Source: an uncultured Verrucomicrobiota bacterium (GTDB lineage Bacteria; Verrucomicrobiota; Kiritimatiellia; RFP12; UBA1067). From it: a stretch of 14,230 nucleotides of DNA. Under the pieces are notes generated by a model, which was not told the DNA's origin, searched no databases, and saw only the letters and a list, made by a program, of their open reading frames with translations. This document shows, one piece after another, positions 7,748 through 14,230 of this stretch. How positions within the stretch are numbered: position 1 is the stretch's first letter; every line of letters begins with the position of its first letter. The stretch is from contig CAMNLN010000058.1 in the NCBI GenBank assembly GCA_946543025.1, positions 1 through 14,230 of the forward strand. Reading direction: 5' to 3'. Both the position numbers and the translations under genes were made by a program.

Positions 7748-10700
7748 ATGTCTGACAGGAAAATGCGCAACCGCAAGACGCTTGCCAAGATGGGGGCGCG
7801 CAGCCTCGGGTCCATGACGGCATTTGCCTTGATGTTCATGACAACGCCGTGTTGGGCGACGCTCAAATATGACGTGGGCGACTACGTGCAGGACGGGCTG
7901 GTCGTTCACCTGGACGGCATCCGCAACGTGGGCGCGGGGCTGCCGCATGACCCCGCCGCGGCGACGTGGGCGAACCTTGTGGACGCGAACAATCCCGCCA
8001 GGATCAAGAAAAACAACTCGAGCGGTTGGCGCAACGGCGCGGGCTACTACTTCAACTACAACGGCGGCGTCAGCTACGCGCAGCTCGACTACGGCACGCC
8101 CGCGATGACGCAGGCGACGTTCGAGTTCGCGTTCGAGGGCAGCTGGGACGCGCAAACAGCCAGAAACTGGGGGGCGTGCTTCGTCTCCGGCGCGAACAAC
8201 AACAACATCAGCCTGGGTACGGCAGCAAGTCCGCTCTACTTCAGGTCTGTGAACTGGACGGGCACTTCCGGTGCTGCATCAGGGCAGGAGATCAGCAACT
8301 GGAGCTGGAAACAGGCTTCGTTCACGTTTGGTGCGGCTGGCGCGGGCGGACTCAAGTCGTACGACCAAGGTGTCCAGAACAAATCGGCTAATCGGCCCAC
8401 GGCGATCGAAGGATGCATCCCGGTGACGTCGTGGCTAGTGGGTAACCGCATGGGCCAGGTGGATTCGGGACGGCAGCTCACCGGCATCATGAAGTGCGTC
8501 CGCATCTACAACAGAGCGCTGACGGCGGACGAGGTGGCGGCAAACGCGGTCATAGACGCGGCGCGTTTCGAGGGTGTGATGCCTGTCACGAACGCCGTGG
8601 TCGCAACGGCTGTCGCGGGCGTGTTCGGCAGCGAAGTGCCGGGCGTCTATGCGGTGGACGGCTCGCACGTCTTCACCGCACCGCCGTCCGTGACGGCCGG
8701 CTCCACGACCTACGCCTGCACGGGCTACACGCTTGAAACCTGGGAAAACGGCGCGTGGGGCGTGCCCGTCACGATTGCGGCATTTGCCGTTACCGTATTC
8801 GAGAGCGAGAAGGTGCGCATCACGTGGCAGTGGGAGGCGGCGACCGGCAAGCTCGGCGCAGACATCGACGCCTATTCCACGGACAGCATCAAGGTCTGGT
8901 ACGACGGTATCCGCAACATCGGCAAGGTTCTTCCCCATGCCGACGAAGGCGTGTGGCGCGAGCTCGTCTCCGGTTCGCCGGTCAACATGACCACCAACGT
9001 GAACAGCCACTGGACGAGTGACGGCTACTATTTCGCCGTTGGTCCGAACAACGCAAGGAGCTATGCCTATCTTCGCGAGTTGGTGTCGCTCGGTACGGTC
9101 GGCACGATCGAGATCGCCTGCGACACGAAGGCGTCCGACCAGACGGCTTCGTGGGCGAGATACCTCTCGTTCGGCTACACGAACACGGGCTGGTCTGCCA
9201 GCTATGAAAACGGCATGTGCATTCAGGTCCATGAAAAACAAAACTATCTGCGGCTGGTGGACGATGCGTGGACAGGTAACACCGAGGCTCACTATGCCGG
9301 CACTGAATGGACCAATTGGAACTATCGCGCGAACACGACATCGCCATGGGACGGCAAGCATGCCGCGTTCGTGGTTGACACAGCCGACCACCGCGCGTAC
9401 ATGCTTGGCGTACGCGACGTGGTCAAGCCTCGTGCGGAAGTGAAGGAGATGTCTCCCGCCTTTTGGATTATCGGTTCTGCATACTATGGTGCAACGACGG
9501 ACAAAGACCAGATTGTCGGCACGATGAAGGCCGTCCGCGCCTACGGTCGCGTTCTTTCCGACGCCGAGATTTCGCGGCACTACTCCATCGACGTGTGGCG
9601 TTTCGACGGGAAGGTGCCGACCTCGAATGCGGTAGAGGTCGTTGCCGACGCGCACGGCTTGTCCGGACGCGAGACGGCGGGCGTTTACTTCCCGCTGGGA
9701 TGGACATTCTCGGTGGGTACGAGCGCCGTGACCGTCGGCGGCAAGACATACGAGCCATGCGGCTATGTCGTCGAAGCGTGGGATGCTGCAACGGGAACCT
9801 ATCGTGTCATCGATACTTCAGATAGCGCCACATCGTGGACGGCTCCCGCCGTCGCACCGTTCGCAACTTGCCGCCTGCGGTGGAAGTGGCGCATGGTTAG
9901 CGGTATCCGTTCCGCTGCCGACTACGATGTGGGCGACTACGTGCAGGGCGGGCTTGTCGGCTGGCTTGACGGCATTCGCAACGTGGGCGTCGGCCAGCCG
10001 CACGACAGCGAGGCCACGACATGGGCCGATCTCTCCGGGCGCGCGAGCGAGGTGACGCTCCGCACGAACGACCGCACGCACTGGACGTCGGACGGCTACT
10101 ACTTTAACATCGGCTCGGACGGCACGTCGCCCAGCTACGCCTACCTGAAGCCGCAGCTTTCGCTCGGCGAGAACGGGACTATCGAGATTGCCTGCGACGT
10201 CAAGTATTATGAACAGAATCCGAACGGCGTGTCGGGCGATTTCGTCAGCCGGCTCGTTGCGTACACGACAGGAAGCGGCAGCGGTACATTCCACGATACG
10301 TGCGTCCGCATCCAGAGCAAGTCGCAGAACAACCTCAACTGGAACGCCGACCACTGGGCGGACACGAACTGGCAGAATCGGGTCAATGTCCCCGCGCCTT
10401 GGGACGGACGCCATGCCGCGTTCGTGATGGACACCGAGACGTATTCGTCGTACGCGAGGGGCGTTCTGTCGCAGACGAGGCCGCGCAACAGAGTCGTGAC
10501 GATGCCTCCAGTCTGGTGGATGGTCGGAAACAAGTTCAACTACAGCGGCGTGCTGAACCAGCTGACCGGCACGGTCAAGGCGCTCCGTCTCTACAACCGT
10601 CCGCTCTCCGCCGCCGAGATCGCGCACAACTACAAGGTGGATGTGGCGCGCTTCGACGGCGCGCTCGCGGTCACGAACGTGGTGGTGGCGGCGAAGTTCG

Positions 10701-10957
10701 ACAACTACGAAGGCGTCGCGCCAGGCGCGTACGAGGTGGTCGGATCGGCCACGTTCACGGCGGGTGCGGCGACGGACGCCCAGGGCAAGACATGTCAAAT
10801 CAAGGGCTATGCGATCGAGGTGTGGGACGGCAGCGCATGGGGCGCGGCGGAACATCATTCCGGCGCGTCCTACACCTACACCGTGGGGACAGATCCCGTA
10901 AAGGTGCGCCTGACGTGGCAGTGGCAGCCGAATGGCACCAGCATCATCCTGCGATAG
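7748..10957 (+). CDS. Large exported LamG-like protein with three tandem repeats
   Basis: 1069 residues from ATG 7748. The N-terminus is basic (MSDRKMRNRKTLAK), then hydrophobic, with a likely signal cut after PCWA (residue 37). The mature protein is three units of about 330-340 residues (41-363, 375-716, 726-1059). Each begins with a DGIRN(V/I)G header and continues as a LamG/concanavalin A-like jelly-roll ending in the signature MKCVRIYNRALTADE or its variants. Each unit closes with a small domain that carries GY...E.W and ends in W.W (TWQW in units 1 and 3, RWKW in unit 2). LamG folds bind glycans or proteins, and no catalytic motif is visible. No PEP-CTERM, LPXTG or other C-terminal anchor is present; the protein ends NGTSIILR. 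A glycan-binding or surface structural role is inferred from context. The GH16 gene follows after 13 bases. Confidence 0.85.
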   Translation: MSDRKMRNRKTLAKMGARSLGSMTAFALMFMTTPCWATLKYDVGDYVQDGLVVHLDGIRNVGAGLPHDPAAATWANLVDANNPARIKKNNSSGWRNGAGYYFNYNGGVSYAQLDYGTPAMTQATFEFAFEGSWDAQTARNWGACFVSGANNNNISLGTAASPLYFRSVNWTGTSGAASGQEISNWSWKQASFTFGAAGAGGLKSYDQGVQNKSANRPTAIEGCIPVTSWLVGNRMGQVDSGRQLTGIMKCVRIYNRALTADEVAANAVIDAARFEGVMPVTNAVVATAVAGVFGSEVPGVYAVDGSHVFTAPPSVTAGSTTYACTGYTLETWENGAWGVPVTIAAFAVTVFESEKVRITWQWEAATGKLGADIDAYSTDSIKVWYDGIRNIGKVLPHADEGVWRELVSGSPVNMTTNVNSHWTSDGYYFAVGPNNARSYAYLRELVSLGTVGTIEIACDTKASDQTASWARYLSFGYTNTGWSASYENGMCIQVHEKQNYLRLVDDAWTGNTEAHYAGTEWTNWNYRANTTSPWDGKHAAFVVDTADHRAYMLGVRDVVKPRAEVKEMSPAFWIIGSAYYGATTDKDQIVGTMKAVRAYGRVLSDAEISRHYSIDVWRFDGKVPTSNAVEVVADAHGLSGRETAGVYFPLGWTFSVGTSAVTVGGKTYEPCGYVVEAWDAATGTYRVIDTSDSATSWTAPAVAPFATCRLRWKWRMVSGIRSAADYDVGDYVQGGLVGWLDGIRNVGVGQPHDSEATTWADLSGRASEVTLRTNDRTHWTSDGYYFNIGSDGTSPSYAYLKPQLSLGENGTIEIACDVKYYEQNPNGVSGDFVSRLVAYTTGSGSGTFHDTCVRIQSKSQNNLNWNADHWADTNWQNRVNVPAPWDGRHAAFVMDTETYSSYARGVLSQTRPRNRVVTMPPVWWMVGNKFNYSGVLNQLTGTVKALRLYNRPLSAAEIAHNYKVDVARFDGALAVTNVVVAAKFDNYEGVAPGAYEVVGSATFTAGAATDAQGKTCQIKGYAIEVWDGSAWGAAEHHSGASYTYTVGTDPVKVRLTWQWQPNGTSIILR
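7868..8836 (+). repeat. Repeat unit 1 of the LamG-like protein
   Basis: This unit encodes the header YDVGDYVQDGLVVHLDGIRN, then a LamG part to about 8587 and the small closing domain at 8588-8836, which ends RITWQWE. Its header is almost identical in protein, and very similar in DNA, to that of unit 3. Its middle section is the most diverged of the three. Confidence 0.75.
8870..9895 (+). repeat. Repeat unit 2 of the LamG-like protein
   Basis: This unit lacks the YDVGDYVQ header and begins AYSTDSIKVWYDGIRNIG. Its middle (HWTSDGYYF, SYAYLRELVSLG, GTIEIACD) closely matches unit 3. The closing domain is at 9620-9892 and ends RLRWKWR. Two 60-base lines I counted here (9241-9300 and 9481-9540) are 57-58% GC, against 72% for one line in unit 3 (10021-10080). 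This hints at a different mutational history, but the sample is small. Confidence 0.7.
9923..10924 (+). repeat. Repeat unit 3 of the LamG-like protein
   Basis: The header YDVGDYVQGGLVGWLDGIRN resembles unit 1, while HWTSDGYYF and GTIEIACD resemble unit 2. The LamG signature is VKALRLYNRPLSAAEI. The closing domain at 10673-10927 ends RLTWQWQ. The mixed similarity suggests internal duplication with later recombination or conversion among units. Confidence 0.75.
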
Positions 10958-10970
10958 GAGCGGTAGAGGC

Positions 10971-11843
10971 ATGAGAAGAATCGGATTGTCGTTGATGGGG
11001 CTGGCGGCGGCGTTTGCCGCGCTTGCCGCGCCGCAGGACGGGCGGAAGCTCGTGTGGGGCGACGAGTTCGAGGGTTCGGCGCTCGACGCGACGAAGTGGA
11101 AGTTCCATCCGACGATGAACTCCGGCGACTGCGTCTACGCGAACGATTCGCGCACGGCGCGGGTGGAGGGCGGCTGCCTGCATCTGCTGGTGGTGCCGTC
11201 GGGCGATCCCGCCAAGCCGCAGATGTTGCCGCGCGGCGTCTCGACGCGCGACAAGATGGCGTTCAGGTACGGGTATCTGGAGATGCGCGCGAAGGTTCCG
11301 TTCCGGCACGGCGCGTGGCCGAGCTTCTGGATGACCGCGCAACCGGGACTTCAGAAGGCGGCGTGGATGTCGGAGGTGGACATCTTCGAGGTGTTCTCTT
11401 CGACGAACGCCGTCGTGGCGAACCTGCACAAGTGGGCCGGGAGCAAAGGGCATTTCATGCTGCCGGGCGGCGAGGGGAGCTTGAATCGCGCGCACAAGTT
11501 CAAGGACTGCACGAAACTCAACGACGAGTTTCACGTCTATGGCTTCGAGTGGACGCCGAAGGAGATGTCGTTCTACGTGGATGGCGAGAAGTACGCGACC
11601 TTCCCGATCGACGAGGCGCACGACTATTGCCCCCAGGCGGGCCTTGGAATGGCCGGCCACCATGACTTTCACAACATCCACGTCAACAACGAGATCTTCA
11701 CGCCCGGCCACGGCTGGTGTCCGGAGGGGTTTCGCATCACGGCGGACGACAGGTTGCCCATCGACTACCATGTCGACTGGATGCGCCTGTGGCAAAAAGG
11801 CGGCGAGGAAATACGATTCCCGGAGCGGGAGAAAGGAAAGTAG
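10971..11843 (+). CDS. Exported GH16 endo-beta-glycanase
   Basis: A 290-residue protein with a signal peptide at 1-20 (MRRIGLSLMG, cut after ALAA). The GH16 jelly-roll begins KLVWGDEFEG at 26-35. GYLEMRAKVP at 101-110 and HGAWPSFWM at 113-121 are typical of the family. The catalytic motif EVDIFE at 135-140 gives E135 as nucleophile, D137 as helper and E140 as acid/base. This ExDxxE form is the beta-bulge type found in laminarinases, agarases and related enzymes, not the ExDxE form of lichenases. GFEWTPKEMSFYVDGE at 191-206 is another conserved GH16 strand pair, and W270 (VDWMRLW) closes the fold. The substrate (beta-1,3-glucan, galactan, agar-like or host glycan) is not determined. Start at 10971: AGGAG at 10956-10960 overlaps the previous stop, 10 bases upstream. 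The frame stays open further upstream, to an ATG at 10932 inside the LamG gene, but the signal peptide begins at 10971. Confidence 0.93.
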   Translation: MRRIGLSLMGLAAAFAALAAPQDGRKLVWGDEFEGSALDATKWKFHPTMNSGDCVYANDSRTARVEGGCLHLLVVPSGDPAKPQMLPRGVSTRDKMAFRYGYLEMRAKVPFRHGAWPSFWMTAQPGLQKAAWMSEVDIFEVFSSTNAVVANLHKWAGSKGHFMLPGGEGSLNRAHKFKDCTKLNDEFHVYGFEWTPKEMSFYVDGEKYATFPIDEAHDYCPQAGLGMAGHHDFHNIHVNNEIFTPGHGWCPEGFRITADDRLPIDYHVDWMRLWQKGGEEIRFPEREKGK

Positions 11844-11849
11844 CAGGAA

Positions 11850-13298
11850 ATGGCGATTACGCGCAGGAGTTTCTTCGGCGGAACGCTGGCGGCGTTCGGC
11901 GGCATCGTGGCGGCTGACGCGTTCGGCGCGGGTGCCGTGGCGCGCCTGAGGTTTGGGGTGATGAGCGACGTGCATATCGGCGGCAAGCCGGATGCGGTGG
12001 CGACGCTCAAGAAGGCGCTTCGCTGGTTCGCGTCGGAGAACGTGGACGCGGTGCTGTGCCCGGGCGATATCGCGCATTCGGGGCTGATCGGCGAGTTGGA
12101 GAAATTCGCCGCGGCCTGGCATGAGGCATTCCCGGGCGGAAGGGCCGCGGACGGACACAAGGTGGAGCTGATGATCGCCACCGGCAACCACGACGTCGAC
12201 GCGTGGGGCGGACGCTGGAGCGGGTTCACCGAAGAGCAGATGCTTGCCCAGCGGTTCTGTTACAGGGACAACCCGGAGAAGACGTGGCAGCGTCTCTTTG
12301 GTCAGAAGTGGGAGGTGATCTGGCGGCGCGAGGTGAAGGGCTACACCTTCATCGGGTCGCAGTGGTCCAGCCTCAAGCCCCCAATCGAGGAGTACATGAG
12401 GAAGAACGCCGCGACGTTCGATCCCGCCAAGCCGTTCTTCTACTGTCAGCACGAGCATCCGAAGGGGACGTGCCACGGCGCCTACTCGATGGGCGACGAC
12501 CGCGGCGAGTCGGTGCGCGCGCTTTCGCCGTTCCCCAACGCCGTCGCGATTACGGGGCACTCCCATTGCGCGATCTCGGATGCGCGTACCGTCTGGCAGG
12601 GCGCGTTCACGTCCATTGGCGCCGGATGCCTGCACGAGGGCGCGGGCGGCTTCAACTACGACAACGTCTCGGCCTTCTGGCATCCGGGCAACAAGACGAA
12701 GCTGATGGCATCGCTGGCCGATCCGAAACCGTGGGGCGGCGATGCGAAGGGCGGCGGATGCGAGCTGGTGGAGGTGTACGACGATCATCTTGTCGTGCAT
12801 CGCCAGTCCGTCATGTTCGGTCGCCCGATCGGCCCGGCGTTCATCGTGCCGTTGCCGGCGCGGAAGGACGGCCCTTTCGACTTTTCGCGGCAGGCGGCAT
12901 GGCGCATGGAACAGGGCGCGGTGCCGCAGTTCGCGGCAGACGCCAAGATTTCGGCGGCGTTCTGTCCGAAAGGCCATGCGCTCGAAAGCGCGGCGCACAG
13001 GGGAGAGGCTTGCGTCCACGTGACGTTCCCGCGCGCGAAGACGGTGAAGGGAAGCCGCGTGTTCGATTACAGCGTGGAAGCGTGCCCGGACGGCGGCACG
13101 CCTGTCACGTGCATGCTCATCGCGGCGGGATTCGCCTATCCCGAAGAGTGCGCCGACATTCCGGGCGAGTGTCTCTTCTCGGCGACGGAACTTCCGGTCG
13201 ACAAGCCTGTCCGCTTCATCGTTACGCCACGCGACTGCTTCGGCCTTGCCGGGAAGCCGCTCGTGGCGAGTTTCCAGAAAATTTCCATGACAGCATAG
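11850..13298 (+). CDS. Tat-exported calcineurin-like metallophosphoesterase
   Basis: A 482-residue protein. ITRRSFFGG at 3-11 followed by an Ala/Gly-rich stretch is a twin-arginine signal, so it is probably exported folded with its metals. All metallophosphoesterase motifs are present in order: DVH (D40, H42), PGDIAHSG (D73), GNHD (N113, H114), a lone His in CQHEH (H201) and GHSH (H237, H239). Together they make a two-metal site for cleaving phosphomono- or diesters. The C-terminal 160 residues or so look like a beta-rich accessory domain of unknown role with several cysteines. It lies 6 bases after GH16 and 3 bases before the next gene, so it is firmly in the same transcript. A role in removing phosphate groups from the target glycan, or in phosphate scavenging, is inference. 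AAAGGA near 11832 is the likely binding site. Confidence 0.88.
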   Translation: MAITRRSFFGGTLAAFGGIVAADAFGAGAVARLRFGVMSDVHIGGKPDAVATLKKALRWFASENVDAVLCPGDIAHSGLIGELEKFAAAWHEAFPGGRAADGHKVELMIATGNHDVDAWGGRWSGFTEEQMLAQRFCYRDNPEKTWQRLFGQKWEVIWRREVKGYTFIGSQWSSLKPPIEEYMRKNAATFDPAKPFFYCQHEHPKGTCHGAYSMGDDRGESVRALSPFPNAVAITGHSHCAISDARTVWQGAFTSIGAGCLHEGAGGFNYDNVSAFWHPGNKTKLMASLADPKPWGGDAKGGGCELVEVYDDHLVVHRQSVMFGRPIGPAFIVPLPARKDGPFDFSRQAAWRMEQGAVPQFAADAKISAAFCPKGHALESAAHRGEACVHVTFPRAKTVKGSRVFDYSVEACPDGGTPVTCMLIAAGFAYPEECADIPGECLFSATELPVDKPVRFIVTPRDCFGLAGKPLVASFQKISMTA

Positions 13299-13301
13299 GC
13301 C

Positions 13302-14230
13302 ATGATCCAGAGATACTCAGTTGTTTCGTTTCTTCTCGTGATGGTTGCCGTCGCGGGGAGCGTCTCGTCGGCGGCCGACAACCCGCGCGTACCGCTTTTT
13401 GCCCCGGACAAGTTTACCGTCCTCAACATCGCGCCATTCTCGCCGGGCAGCGAGGACCAGCTCGCCGGTGAGATGGTCGAATATCGAGATCGCACGGGCG
13501 GCGATGTCGTCCTCTACTCGCTGACCCTCCATCCGGAAGGGTTCCCGGCGATCAGGAAGGCCGAGATCCTCCTGGACAGCTATCGAAAGCTCCGTCGCGC
13601 GCTGGAGGGTTCGGGCATCCGGCTTGGCGCGCTGATGCAGTCCACGCTCGGGCATTGGCCGCGCGTGGACAAGGACGAGGAGCCGTGGATGCGTTCCGTC
13701 ACGCTCGAGGGAAAGACGAAGCGGTTCTGCCCGATCGATCCCGGATGCCGCGCATACGTGCATGACGTGGCACGGATGCTTGCGCGCGAGAAGCCGTGCT
13801 TTATCCTGCTCGACGACGACGTCCACGCGAGCGGCACGTTCGGCGTGGAGTGCTTCTGCGAGCGACATGTGGCCCTGTTCAACCGGGAGAACGGGACTGC
13901 CCATACGGCGGAGTCCCTCCGTGCGGCCGTAAAGGCCTGCAAGCCGGGCGATGCGGTGTGCGTCGCGTTCCAGAAGCTGCAGCGCGCATTCGTGAACGAC
14001 CTCGTGGATACGGTCCGCGCGGCGGTGAACGAGGTGGACCCGGCCATTCCGGCCGGTGCATGCATGCCGTACCGCGAGCACCGCTTCGCCGGCATCACCG
14101 CCCGGCGCGCGGCGGCCGGCGGGCAGGAACCGGTGCTGAGGATCGACAACTCGCTCTACGGCCAGCGCACGCTCGTCAACTTTGCCGGCAACCTCGCGTA
14201 CACGATGGCCATCTGCGACTGGTGGCGGCA
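13302..14230 (+). CDS. Second exported GH42-like protein (partial, runs off the window)
   Basis: 309 codons are visible from ATG 13302 with no stop before the right edge. The signal peptide is at about 1-24 (MIQRYSVVSFLLVMVAVAG, cut near VSSA). It matches the gene at 3669 region by region: STLGHWP at 114-120 (STIGHMD there), RFCPIDPGCRAYV at 141-153 (ACPRSAAF there), FILLDDDV at 167-174 (VIWVDDDF there) and ECFCERH at 183-189 (GCFCDAC there). The putative zinc ligands would be C143, C184, C186 and H189, with His replacing the last Cys. The acid/base position is again Asp (D173). The nucleophile region should lie beyond the window or near its end. No clear Shine-Dalgarno precedes the start; it lies 3 bases after the TAG of the phosphoesterase gene, so translational coupling is likely. 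Activity is unknown. Confidence 0.72.
   Translation, partial: MIQRYSVVSFLLVMVAVAGSVSSAADNPRVPLFAPDKFTVLNIAPFSPGSEDQLAGEMVEYRDRTGGDVVLYSLTLHPEGFPAIRKAEILLDSYRKLRRALEGSGIRLGALMQSTLGHWPRVDKDEEPWMRSVTLEGKTKRFCPIDPGCRAYVHDVARMLAREKPCFILLDDDVHASGTFGVECFCERHVALFNRENGTAHTAESLRAAVKACKPGDAVCVAFQKLQRAFVNDLVDTVRAAVNEVDPAIPAGACMPYREHRFAGITARRAAAGGQEPVLRIDNSLYGQRTLVNFAGNLAYTMAICDWWR

Noticed and set aside
6317..8155. Long minus-strand open frame across GH36 and the start of the LamG gene
   Set aside because: It is an antisense shadow with the same Arg/His-rich composition. It would cross the promoter and two genes recognisable by family motifs.
10932..10934. Upstream ATG as start of the GH16 protein
   Set aside because: It lies within the end of the LamG gene, and the signal peptide begins at ATG 10971, which has AGGAG 10 bases upstream.
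10944..13019. Long minus-strand open frame opposite GH16 and the phosphoesterase
   Set aside because: It is opposite two genes with full catalytic motifs, and its own translation has no recognisable domain.
1..14230. CRISPR arrays, tRNA or rRNA genes, insertion sequences, attachment sites
   Set aside because: No short regularly spaced repeats, no tRNA-like cloverleaf or rRNA signature and no transposase or terminal inverted repeats were seen. The only long repeats are the coding units of the LamG protein.

Overview
The window is GC-rich (well above 60% by inspection) and densely coded. Every supported gene lies on the + strand, in one run that enters from the left edge and leaves at the right edge. 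Almost every product starts with an export signal (Sec type, one Tat type). Most are carbohydrate-active enzymes: a GH39-like enzyme, a GH97, a GH36, a GH16 and two GH42-like proteins. They are joined by a large three-repeat LamG-like surface or secreted protein and a Tat-exported metallophosphoesterase. No SusC/SusD pair, transporter, regulator, tRNA or mobile element is visible. The LamG repeat header (YDVGDYVQ...DGIRNVG), the high GC and the clustering of secreted hydrolases without Sus genes suggest the PVC group, most likely a Kiritimatiellota or other verrucomicrobial gut-type bacterium. This placement is inference from recollection of such proteins, not a search.

Layout. 1-77: tail of an unrecognised gene whose stop overlaps the next start (ATGA). 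74-1480: GH39-like. 1520-3556: GH97, with the residue pattern of the retaining alpha-galactosidase-type branch. 3557-3668: a 112-base gap holding a perfect 8-bp hairpin and a possible 31-codon ORF coupled to the next gene. 3669-5486: GH42-like TIM barrel with a GATase-like (trimerisation-type) domain. 5537-7684: GH36. 7661-7690: extended -10 promoter that starts inside the end of the GH36 gene. 7748-10957: LamG-like triple-repeat protein. 10971-11843: GH16. 11850-13298: metallophosphoesterase. 13302 to the right edge: a second GH42-like gene, cut by the window.

How they may work together (inference): a GH16 endo-enzyme cuts a beta-linked polysaccharide, the LamG protein binds or displays glycan, and exo-enzymes (GH36 and GH97 for alpha-galactose or alpha-glucose, GH42-like for beta-galactose-like ends, GH39-like for beta-xylose-like ends) trim side chains. 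A galactose-rich, branched glycan fits the set best, but the substrate cannot be fixed from sequence. The most unusual points are the pair of GH42-like paralogues, which keep the family's zinc-site spacing but have Asp in place of the acid/base Glu; a GH36 whose acid/base position reads Asn; and a small domain repeated after each LamG unit that I cannot name.
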